Below, one piece after another: positions 6,419 to 12,573 of a stretch of DNA of 12,573 bases; positions within the stretch are counted from its first letter, which is position 1, and each line of letters opens with the position of its first letter. The stretch spans positions 1-12,573 of the forward strand of contig JAURHZ010000041.1 of assembly GCA_030833025.1 (NCBI GenBank), in the 5' to 3' direction. Position numbers and translations under genes: made by a program. The stretch comes from Armatimonadota bacterium (GTDB lineage: Bacteria > Armatimonadota > Armatimonadia > Armatimonadales > Armatimonadaceae). The notes below the pieces were generated by a model that saw only the letters and a program-made list of their open reading frames with translations, was not told the DNA's origin and made no database searches.

Positions 6419-6446
6419 ATTATCATGGGGCAACATGGATATTCAA
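6419..6446 (-). promoter_or_regulatory. Probable sigma-70-type promoter of the T-box/ilv operon
   Basis: Minus-strand TTGAAT (6446-6441) and GATAAT (6424-6419) are separated by 16 nt, matching -35 and -10 consensus at 4 and 5 of 6 positions. Transcription would start near 6412. That gives a leader of about 365 nt and places Stem I of the T-box about 40 nt downstream. It is the best match in the divergent intergenic region, but was found by eye only. Confidence 0.5.
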
Positions 6447-6505
6447 TAAAAAGTTCCATAACATTCGGGAACGCCGGGAATCCTCCAACCGATACACTAC
6501 AGATA

Positions 6506-7819
6506 ATGGCATCACTCAGCGAACGAGACCTCCTGCACGCCCGCGGCCTTCTTCATCTGCACAAAGGCGAGAAGCAGCTTCCAGCCGGGATGCATTTGCA
6601 GAATGAGCCACGTAGCGCTGGAGTTGATATCGCGATGACGGTTTTGAGTCTCGCTACCGTCGCTGCCAGCCGGGCAACCCGTAACACTGGATGGATTGAG
6701 CAATACCGTAGCGAGATGCAAAAAGCTCTGAGCGCATTCGATGCCGCACTCGCCATCGATGCCGAATATGCTCCCGCGCACCATGGCCGGGCACAGGCAT
6801 TGCGCTACCTTGGCGACCAGGAACAAGCGCTGGGCGCCGCCCGCACTGCTGCCGCGCTTGAGCCAGAAAATGCAGACTTCCGCCGCCTCGCCGCCACACT
6901 GATGGAACGCAGCGACACAAACGTGTCTCAGGTAGCCGCGCCGAGTTCCAGCCGCCCACAGCAGGACCGGCCATCATCACCTGTTACGCGTCCGCAGTCG
7001 CGTAAACCACAACCGAATGTCCCACAAATCCCTCTGCAACCAGATGGCTCTCTCCTAAGCTGGGATGACATCATTCTTCCTGAGCGCACCAAACGTACGC
7101 TGAGACAGGTTCAAAAGGTGATCGAAGCACCCGAACAAGCCCGTCGCCTCGGTGTAGAGCCACCAAGTGGTCTTCTCCTTTATGGCCCTCCAGGAACCGG
7201 CAAAACCACCATCGCCAAAATTCTGGCAAGCCAGGCGAGCTGTTCATTCTTTGCAGCGAGTCCAGCCGATGTCTTTTCAAAATGGATTGGTGAGGGCGAA
7301 AAGGCTGTGTCGAGTTTATTTGCACAAGCCCGGGCTGCGGCGCCTAGCATCGTCTTCCTAGATGAAATAGATGCCCTTGTCCCCAATCGTTCCGGTGGTG
7401 TCAGCCAACCAAGTGACAAGATTGTGAATCAGTTTCTCCACGAAATTGATGGCCTCTCAGGAAATCAAGGCGTGTTTGTCGTTGGTGCGACCAACCGCCC
7501 AGAGCTTTTGGATGATGCCGTTATCCGCGGGGGCCGCCTCTCGCTTAAGATCGAAATCCCTGCGCCCGACAAGGTTTCCCGCTTGAGTATTCTTGCGCTG
7601 CATACGCGCGGTGTCGTTCTCTCCCCTGATGTCGACATTGAGCAGCTGGCAACAGAAACAGAAGGCTATAGCGGAGCCGATTTGCGCGCCCTCGTTAACG
7701 ATGCCGGCCTCGAAGCCCTGGTACGGATCACGGATGAAGGTGGCGCAGAGTGCCTTACGACTGAGGACTTTGAGCATGCCAAGCGTGCTATTCAGCCGGA
7801 TGTTGCTCCGGGGCAATGA
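6506..7819 (+). CDS. TPR-containing AAA+ ATPase
   Basis: This is the only plus-strand gene. The frame opens at ATG 6425, but that segment overlaps the putative ilv promoter and is not protein-like, so ATG 6506 (MASLSERDLLHARG) is preferred. That gives 437 residues. No strong Shine-Dalgarno sequence precedes either. The N-terminal region holds about two TPR-like helix pairs (about 70-132, e.g. ALSAFDAALAIDAEYAPAHHGRAQAL). A Pro/Gln/Ser-rich linker follows (about 143-180). The AAA module has Walker A GPPGTGKT (227-234), Walker B IVFLDEID (282-289), sensor-1 ATNRP (328-332), the arginine-finger pair in IRGGR (340-344) and GYSGADLRALV (387-397). The module resembles Cdc48/FtsH/proteasomal ATPases with one ring domain. 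No protease or membrane segment is present, so an unfoldase or remodelling role with TPR-bound partners is likely; the target is unknown. Its 3' end overlaps the GNAT gene by 32 nt. Confidence 0.93.
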   Translation: MASLSERDLLHARGLLHLHKGEKQLPAGMHLQNEPRSAGVDIAMTVLSLATVAASRATRNTGWIEQYRSEMQKALSAFDAALAIDAEYAPAHHGRAQALRYLGDQEQALGAARTAAALEPENADFRRLAATLMERSDTNVSQVAAPSSSRPQQDRPSSPVTRPQSRKPQPNVPQIPLQPDGSLLSWDDIILPERTKRTLRQVQKVIEAPEQARRLGVEPPSGLLLYGPPGTGKTTIAKILASQASCSFFAASPADVFSKWIGEGEKAVSSLFAQARAAAPSIVFLDEIDALVPNRSGGVSQPSDKIVNQFLHEIDGLSGNQGVFVVGATNRPELLDDAVIRGGRLSLKIEIPAPDKVSRLSILALHTRGVVLSPDVDIEQLATETEGYSGADLRALVNDAGLEALVRITDEGGAECLTTEDFEHAKRAIQPDVAPGQ

Positions 7820-8390
7820 GTTTTTGACGCTTCGCCTGCCACTCTCGCGCTAGCATCGCATAAATGTGACTGTCAAGCCAGGTGCCATCCGTGTCGAAAT
7901 AACACTCAAGCATCTGTCCCTCAAGGCGAAAACCAAGGCGTTCGAGCAAGCGTATTGATGCTAGATTTCGCGGGTCGGTATCTGCCGCAATCCGGTGCAT
8001 TTTCCATTTCCCAAATGCGTGGTCGAGCATCGCGGTACAAGCCTCGAATGCATAGCCATACCCCTGAAAGCGCCCCGCCAGCGTGTATCCAATCATCGCC
8101 TGCCGACCATTCGTCAGGTCTCCAAGGATTGCAATATCTCCGATCAGCTCATCGGATTCGCCGATGCGGATTGCAAACTGACAGCTCCCTGAAAAGTCGT
8201 TAAGCGTTGCATCCGCGGCCCAAAGCACAAAGTCCTCGGCATCCTTGCGCGAATACGGCACGCTCCATGACTGGAAGCGTGCCGTATCGGGTTCGTTACG
8301 ATAAGCGTAAAAGAGCGGCGTATCGGATACCCGAAAGGGCGTAATCCGTAGCCGCTTCGTCACAAGCTCAAGGTCAGTTCTTCGGGGCAT
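7788..8390 (-). CDS. GNAT-family N-acetyltransferase (RimJ/RimL type)
   Basis: The frame is open to 8606, but the upstream part lies antiparallel to no conserved domain and falls inside the thioredoxin-like gene. ATG 8390 (MPRRTDLELVTKRLRITPF) is the natural start, with AAGG just before it and a 17-nt overlap with the preceding gene, giving 200 residues. The Acetyltransf_3 layout is clear: the opening strand TKRLRITPF (11-19), GDIAILGD (84-91), AMIGYTLA (98-105), the acetyl-CoA phosphate loop RFQGYGYA (107-114, Q/RxxGxG), and the RNLASIRLLERLGF helix (141-154). The best-known relatives acetylate ribosomal protein N-termini, but members act on many small-molecule and protein amines, so the substrate is open. 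It is the last gene of the right-hand minus-strand cluster and converges on the AAA gene. Confidence 0.92.
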   Translation of the reverse strand: MPRRTDLELVTKRLRITPFRVSDTPLFYAYRNEPDTARFQSWSVPYSRKDAEDFVLWAADATLNDFSGSCQFAIRIGESDELIGDIAILGDLTNGRQAMIGYTLAGRFQGYGYAFEACTAMLDHAFGKWKMHRIAADTDPRNLASIRLLERLGFRLEGQMLECYFDTDGTWLDSHIYAMLAREWQAKRQKLIAPEQHPAE

Positions 8391-8949
8391 TTGCCTTAAA
8401 GCGTCCCAGGATGAACGCTTTGTCATCCGCAGATAGCTTTTTTCCAGACTTATCGAGATAGTCTCCGAAAAGCTTGATCTCTGCATCGGTTGCCGGGCAT
8501 CCAAGATTTTTGTTCTGCCCAGTTGGTAACAAGTTCGAATCGACCAGCTTCTTCCCTTTGGCATCCAATGTTGCAAAGAATGGGATTCCGCCGCCTGCTC
8601 CGCCAAGGCTATTCAGCCACTTTTCGCCATTTGGGTTCTCAAATGGCTTCTTCGGTCCCTGCTCAAGAACATCCAATGTCACCACAACAAATTGCTTGTC
8701 GAAGCGCTCGCGCACTGCAGTCTCATCTAATGTCTTTTCCATCAGGCGACACCAGCCGCACCAAGTTGCGGTGAAGCGAACGAAGACGACGCGACCCGAC
8801 TTTTTGGCATCTGCAAGAGCATCTTTGATGAGAACATCTGCGTCTTTTGGTGCAACTGCTGGTGCCTGAGCAAGTGCTGGGGTTTCGTGCTTTGCCTGTG
8901 CAACAGGGTTGCCCATTAAAACAGCTAAGGCAATCATTCCGAGCATCAT
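8374..8949 (-). CDS. Exported thioredoxin-like protein
   Basis: A 191-residue protein with an N-terminal signal peptide (MMLGMIALAVLMGNPVAQA, likely cleavage after AQA at 17-19), so it acts outside the cytoplasm. The thioredoxin fold is seen in VVFVRFTATWCGWCRLME, with active site C64-G-W-C67. The strand VVVTLDV and the cis-Pro region GGGIPFFATLD (P123) follow. This matches the thioredoxin_7 / thiol:disulfide interchange DsbD C-domain-like families. A third Cys (C151, LGCP) lies outside the active site. The WCGWC motif is more typical of reductases than of DsbA-like oxidases. The start overlaps the stop of the hydrolase gene as ATGA (8949-8946), indicating coupled translation. A second ATG follows immediately and cannot be excluded as the start. 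Confidence 0.92.
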   Translation of the reverse strand: MMLGMIALAVLMGNPVAQAKHETPALAQAPAVAPKDADVLIKDALADAKKSGRVVFVRFTATWCGWCRLMEKTLDETAVRERFDKQFVVVTLDVLEQGPKKPFENPNGEKWLNSLGGAGGGIPFFATLDAKGKKLVDSNLLPTGQNKNLGCPATDAEIKLFGDYLDKSGKKLSADDKAFILGRFKANAPKN

Positions 8950-9815
8950 GGTTTAACTCCATTCTTTGCAAAGTGAGCGAGTAAACGCTTTACGCCATCT
9001 GCCGCATCGTCAGCGCGATAGCTTGGTCGGTAATCCGCATGAAAACCATGTCCCGCTTCGGCGTACACGACAAACTCACCGGAGATGCCCGATTTCGGAA
9101 GGACTGCTTTCATGGCATCGATTTGTGTTAGCGGAATCCCGCCATCTTTCGCGCCGTAAAGTCCGAGTACTGGTGCTTTGAGCTTTGTGGCAATATCGAG
9201 TGGTTGCGTTGGAGTCAGAGCAGTGCGGTTACCATCGAGGCGGCCGTACCACGCGGCTCCAGCCTTGAATCTGGTTCCGTGCGCGCAAGCCAGCCACACA
9301 ACGCGTCCCCCCCAGCAGAAACCAGTGATGCCAGCCTTCTTTGCATCCGCCTGCTTCTGCTTGCCAACCCAGTCCATGAGGGAATCGATATCGCCCATTA
9401 CTTGTGCATCCGGCACCTTGGAAACAATATCTGCCATGATGGAGCTCATCGGGGCTTTGGTAGCATCCCCTTGGCGTTGGTACAGATTTGGTGCCACTGC
9501 ATAAAATCCAAGCTTTGCGTACCGGCGGCAGACATCCTGGATATGCTCATGCAGCCCAAAGATTTCCTGGATGATGACGATGACGGGAGCTTTCTTTGCT
9601 GCTTTTGGATGCGCAACGTAGACATTCATTTCAACGCCATCAGCGCACTTGAATGTCCTCATACCGACATCGAGGCCATCCGGGCTAGTCTGCACATAAG
9701 ATGCCTCAACCGGCGAAACGGCGAGTGCAAAGCCCGCTCCAATCAAGCCAGAGACCAGTGTCCGGCGGGAGACTGCCGCATCCGGCTGAATCCATTTATC
9801 GTGTTCGAGTTCCAT
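8946..9815 (-). CDS. Dienelactone hydrolase-family protein with Tat signal
   Basis: A 289-residue alpha/beta-hydrolase of the dienelactone hydrolase family. Catalytic Cys is C167 in GFCWGG, Asp is D224 in GAKDGG, and His is H256 in AGHGFH; the family's E84 sits in IIQEIFGLHEHI. A Cys nucleophile in this family acts on lactones or esters; true dienelactone degradation is not implied. An N-terminal segment has SRRTL (16-20) followed by a hydrophobic stretch ending SPVEA (34-38), resembling a Tat signal and predicting export of the folded enzyme. A GGGGG ribosome site is 6 nt before ATG. The stop overlaps the thioredoxin-like gene by 4 nt, so both exported proteins are made together. Confidence 0.93.
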   Translation of the reverse strand: MELEHDKWIQPDAAVSRRTLVSGLIGAGFALAVSPVEASYVQTSPDGLDVGMRTFKCADGVEMNVYVAHPKAAKKAPVIVIIQEIFGLHEHIQDVCRRYAKLGFYAVAPNLYQRQGDATKAPMSSIMADIVSKVPDAQVMGDIDSLMDWVGKQKQADAKKAGITGFCWGGRVVWLACAHGTRFKAGAAWYGRLDGNRTALTPTQPLDIATKLKAPVLGLYGAKDGGIPLTQIDAMKAVLPKSGISGEFVVYAEAGHGFHADYRPSYRADDAADGVKRLLAHFAKNGVKP

Positions 9816-9848
9816 GTTTTACCCCCATTGAAGTAACAGCAGCCGACA

Positions 9849-11039
9849 TTAATCTCCGCGGAAGAAATCGCCCAAAAGCCGCCCGAAAATGTGCCCGACA
9901 AACAACACATTGCCACCAAAAGCAAGTGTCTCACCGAAGCCATGCTGACCGCTACAAAAGATAGCCATCATCAATGTTGCTGCGGTCACTGTACCGTACA
10001 GCATCCCGATCGAGCGGTGGAAGCCATCTTGTACGAGTGTGACCCCGATATGCGACAACATCCCCAGTGGATAGAACACCGCTCCGAGTACGATGATCGC
10101 CGGACCAGCGGGAAACCCGCCGGCAGCTAGCTGGCCGCCTCCGAAGAGAAACTCATCTTCAAAGCGTCGAACATCCCCGGTAACCGACTGAATCAACCCA
10201 AGCCATCCACCAATAGCGACAGCAAACAGGATGAACTGAATGCTCCACGTCTTGACAAAGTCAATTCCCACACTTGGATAGCGGGGATCAATAATGAACC
10301 AGAAGCCAATCATCATGATGGCTGCCGAATACCCAACCAGCTTGATTAGCGCTTGCAACTTTTGTTGTTTACGGGAGAGGAATGCTGCATTTTGACCGCC
10401 GCCCCGTGGAGCATGGACGTATGCTGAGCGACTCGCAGTGCGGTGGAGGCGCTCCAGCTTCATCCGGGCTGACCCATTAAACTGATCGAACTGAAGGCAT
10501 AATGTGTAGTGCTTGGCGGCATCATCGAGGCGCCCCTGCTGCATATACACATCCCCCATGATCTCTTGAGACATCGCGTTTCGGTGGTTATAGGACAGCG
10601 ACCGGATGGCATGTTCCTTAGCTTCGATAAAGCGCCCCTGAAAGTAACATTTCCGGGCAAGCTCAGCGTATTTTTCGGACTCGATATGCGCCGCTTGTAC
10701 ATTTTGTGGCTGTGGACGCGCACCGGTGCCCGTGCTGGCCCCGCGGTTACCCGCTGCCCCTCCTCCTGTGCCACGCTGTGTTTGTGACTGAGGAGGCGGT
10801 GTAGGATGAGCGGCACGCGCCTGCATTAAGAGCTCAGCATCGTACGTCGCACGCGCATCGGCATCGCCGAGAACACGGTATGCATCCGCTATCGCCGCAA
10901 ACTTGCGCGCAGATGTCGGGTCTCCCGGATTTACATCTGGGTGATAGCGACGCGCAAGCTCTCGGTAACGCCGCTTTATTTCATCCGCGGTAGCCGTCGG
11001 CGTGATCTCGAATGTTTGGTAGTGCGTCCGGGTTGCCAT
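9849..11039 (-). CDS. J-domain / TPR / multispan membrane protein
   Basis: A 396-residue protein. Residues 5-69 form a J domain with the HPD motif at 33-35 (RRYHPDVNPGD), so it should recruit and stimulate a DnaK-type Hsp70. A Gly/Pro/Gln-rich linker spans about 79-113. Two TPR-like helix pairs follow (about 121-190, YAELARKCYFQGRFIEAKEHAI and DVYMQQGRLDDAAKHYTLCLQ). The C-terminal half is hydrophobic with about four to five helices (near 233-250, 266-284, 312-330, 345-361, 371-388). There is no zinc-finger or canonical DnaJ C-terminal domain, so it is a specialised membrane co-chaperone, with J and TPR domains presumably cytoplasmic. It starts 9 nt after the GspF/PilC gene, which suggests a possible link to assembly of that apparatus. 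The ribosome site is weak. Confidence 0.9.
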   Translation of the reverse strand: MATRTHYQTFEITPTATADEIKRRYRELARRYHPDVNPGDPTSARKFAAIADAYRVLGDADARATYDAELLMQARAAHPTPPPQSQTQRGTGGGAAGNRGASTGTGARPQPQNVQAAHIESEKYAELARKCYFQGRFIEAKEHAIRSLSYNHRNAMSQEIMGDVYMQQGRLDDAAKHYTLCLQFDQFNGSARMKLERLHRTASRSAYVHAPRGGGQNAAFLSRKQQKLQALIKLVGYSAAIMMIGFWFIIDPRYPSVGIDFVKTWSIQFILFAVAIGGWLGLIQSVTGDVRRFEDEFLFGGGQLAAGGFPAGPAIIVLGAVFYPLGMLSHIGVTLVQDGFHRSIGMLYGTVTAATLMMAIFCSGQHGFGETLAFGGNVLFVGHIFGRLLGDFFRGD

Positions 11040-11048
11040 GCGTATCTT

Positions 11049-12332
11049 TTAGCTGCCTACGTTATTCAGATTGGTGAAATAACCTGTGTAGAACTGAATC
11101 ACAATAATTCCAACGACGATTGCAGCCAAGAGGAGCATCCCAACGCCTGCGTAGACAGCGTACTGACTCGCCTTCATGTCGGCATCTGATTCGAGATAGT
11201 CGGCAACCTTGTCCATCATGATGTCCAGCGAGCCCGTCTGCTCACCCGTTCTTGCCATTTGGACGGCGATAGGCGATAGCAAAGCTGTACTCTCGAGCAT
11301 CGCGCTGAGACCGCCACCTTGCATCAGAACAGGAACCGATTCCACCATCCGTAGCCCAATAGCGCGGTTTCCACAGGCGCGAGCAGCGATATCGACTGCT
11401 GTCGGCAAGAGAACGCCACCCGAATAAAGGGCACCGAGAGCACGGGTAAAACGCGCCGTTGCATACGATTGCGCCACACGTCCTGGCCCAGGAATCAGCA
11501 TCATGATTCGGTCAAGAAAAGCACCAATCCGAGGAAACTGATTGATAAAGCGACTGAAGTACCAGAGTGCAAAGATAATCGCGGCTGTAATTCCGGCAAA
11601 GATGAGCTTGGATTGCACCAAGGATGCACCAGCTTGCCCCATTCCAGCACCAGCCCACCCCACGATAAGGATGACCAAACCCGCGACGGCCAGGGTAATC
11701 TTAGGCTTAAGCGTTTCGCGCTTGAGCTTTCGACGAATCTCGATTTCCCGCTCGAGGTAGTGCGCAAGCCGCGAGCACATCACCTCAAGGAGACCGCCCA
11801 TTTCACCCGCGCGTATCAGCTCACGCTGCATCAGGGTAAACGTATTCGGGTACTTCTCCATGGCTGCCGAAAGAGGTTTGCCACTTGAGATCATCATCGC
11901 CGCATCGCCAAGGATACTCTTCAGCTTCCCATTGCGCGTCTGGCCACGAAGGGCCTCAATCGACTGTAGCATCGGGACACCAGCATGCATCAATGATGTC
12001 AGCTGTCGGTACATCGCCGCGAGCTCGGGAAGTGGGACTTCATCTAAAATGGGAGTAGCCGTTACCACAAATGGCTTGGGAGCTGTCGTGTAGTCACGTA
12101 CATCGGGGGTGACACGGTGTTGGCTCTGACTTAGCTCGGGCCTTACAACCTGCGCAGGGCGTACCGCTTCGAGTGACACATCAGATGACTGCTGCGGCGC
12201 GGTCAATATCTTCGTCGGGACCATCCCCTGCTGCCGAAGTAACGCAGCAGCGAGCGCAGGCGAGTTGGCATCGATGATCCCACTCATCTGCTGCCCTTCC
12301 TTGGTGTCCGCAATATACGTATAAGTCGGCAT
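11049..12332 (-). CDS. Type II secretion / type IV pilus inner-membrane platform protein (GspF/PilC family)
   Basis: A 427-residue protein of the GspF/PilC family, the polytopic platform contacting the assembly ATPase. The N-terminus MPTYTYIADTKEGQQMSG is the characteristic YxY opening and is followed by ALLRQQGMVPTKI. After a polar linker (about 46-95), the first T2SF domain (about 104-228) contains LTSLMHAGVPMLQSIEAL and RAGEMGGLLEVM. The second (about 295-415) contains FTRALGALYSGGVLLPTAV and RTGEQTGSLDIMMDKVADYLE. Membrane helices are near 212-230, 243-262 and 394-413. The start ATG is 6 nt after the stop of another GspF-like gene. Whether it serves pili, secretion or competence cannot be told because no ATPase or pilin gene is in view, so I give no symbol. 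Confidence 0.94.
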   Translation of the reverse strand: MPTYTYIADTKEGQQMSGIIDANSPALAAALLRQQGMVPTKILTAPQQSSDVSLEAVRPAQVVRPELSQSQHRVTPDVRDYTTAPKPFVVTATPILDEVPLPELAAMYRQLTSLMHAGVPMLQSIEALRGQTRNGKLKSILGDAAMMISSGKPLSAAMEKYPNTFTLMQRELIRAGEMGGLLEVMCSRLAHYLEREIEIRRKLKRETLKPKITLAVAGLVILIVGWAGAGMGQAGASLVQSKLIFAGITAAIIFALWYFSRFINQFPRIGAFLDRIMMLIPGPGRVAQSYATARFTRALGALYSGGVLLPTAVDIAARACGNRAIGLRMVESVPVLMQGGGLSAMLESTALLSPIAVQMARTGEQTGSLDIMMDKVADYLESDADMKASQYAVYAGVGMLLLAAIVVGIIVIQFYTGYFTNLNNVGS

Positions 12333-12338
12333 CGGCTA

Positions 12339-12573
12339 TTAGAATCCTTCGGCAAATCCATCAGCAAACTTCAGGATAGCGTCTTTCAAGGCTACCCCAA
12401 CGATGATGGTTACAGCCACTGTGGCGAGTGCCGTTACAGCAATAGAGCCCCAAGTGCGAAATGCCCGGTCGCCTTCAACAGCTGACATCGATGCCGCTTG
12501 TGCAGCATCCGCCAGCTGCTTCAATGTCGCTTCCAATGTGCCTGTACGCTCTCCCGTCGCGATACTAGCAGCC
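12339..12573 (-). CDS. C-terminal part of a second GspF/PilC-like protein (5' end beyond the window)
   Basis: The frame is open from the right edge with no stop. The visible 77 residues begin AASIATGERTGTLEATLKQLAD, with no need for the internal TTG at 12536 as start. ATGERTGTLE matches the GE-x-x-G-x-L signature that closes the second T2SF domain in GspF/PilC, seen as RTGEQTGSLD in the downstream gene. A single hydrophobic helix follows at about 43-61 (ITVTALA-like, ending in IIVGVAL) and a short tail FADGFAEGF. The two genes are thus tandem paralogues 6 nt apart. The acidic YLE-x-E segment after the GE motif, seen in the full paralogue, is replaced by an Ala/Ser-rich stretch here, so this copy is diverged. 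Confidence 0.82.
   Translation of the reverse strand, partial: AASIATGERTGTLEATLKQLADAAQAASMSAVEGDRAFRTWGSIAVTALATVAVTIIVGVALKDAILKFADGFAEGF

Noticed and set aside
6425..6505. N-terminal extension of the AAA ATPase from ATG 6425
   Set aside because: The 27 extra residues do not look domain-like and overlap the putative ilv promoter. ATG 6506 begins the helical TPR region. Lack of a clear ribosome site at either keeps this tentative.
8391..8606. 72-residue N-terminal extension of the GNAT protein
   Set aside because: It would lie within the coding region of the thioredoxin-like gene in another frame and has no family similarity. ATG 8390 gives the normal acetyltransferase length.
1..12573. 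CRISPR arrays, tRNA or rRNA genes, insertion-sequence ends
   Set aside because: No regularly spaced repeats, tRNA-like cloverleafs or terminal inverted repeats with a transposase were seen. The only tRNA-related element is the T-box leader.

Overview
The window is a chromosomal segment from a bacterium with a moderately high GC content. Nearly all genes lie on the minus strand. A T-box riboswitch, a tandem pair of GspF/PilC-type genes and several mosaic proteins (TPR-AAA, J-domain-TPR-membrane) suggest a non-proteobacterial lineage, possibly Armatimonadota or a relative. That placement is a low-confidence inference and no marker gene here settles it.

Left edge (1-753, minus): the 5' part of a gene for an Rpn-type PD-(D/E)XK nuclease / transposase-like protein. 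It runs off the window and ends, as far as visible, in GREE tetrapeptide repeats encoded by 12-bp tandem repeats.

Centre (about 869-6446, minus): a branched-chain amino acid operon. In transcription order it has a promoter, a T-box leader that best reads as leucine-specific (CTC specifier) and its intrinsic terminator. These are followed by ilvB (acetolactate synthase large subunit), a membrane-tail-anchored metallo-beta-lactamase-fold protein, ilvN (small subunit), a three-helix membrane protein, a 95-residue soluble protein, ilvC (ketol-acid reductoisomerase), a 72-residue single-span membrane protein, and a strong intrinsic terminator. Junctions are tight (TAATG, 7 nt, 17-nt overlap, GTGA), so the four non-ilv genes should be co-transcribed with the pathway enzymes and share the tRNA-sensing switch. 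IlvB/IlvN make acetolactate or acetohydroxybutyrate, and IlvC converts these to the dihydroxy acids leading to valine, isoleucine and leucine.

Right of the T-box, one divergent plus-strand gene (6506-7819) encodes a TPR-AAA ATPase. Its tail overlaps, in convergent orientation, the last gene of a second minus-strand cluster that enters from the right edge. In transcription order this cluster has the end of a GspF/PilC-like gene, a full GspF/PilC gene, a J-domain-TPR-multispan membrane protein, a Tat-exported dienelactone hydrolase-family protein, a secreted thioredoxin-like protein and a GNAT acetyltransferase. The genes are 6-33 nt apart or overlap, so they are probably one operon concerned with the cell envelope, secretion or pili.

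The most noteworthy points are the accessory membrane/MBL genes inside the T-box ilv operon, the metallo-beta-lactamase protein lacking the Asp of its HxHxDH motif, the terminator whose loop is exactly the stop codon of the last operon gene, and the J-TPR-membrane protein encoded next to a type II secretion/type IV pilus membrane platform gene.
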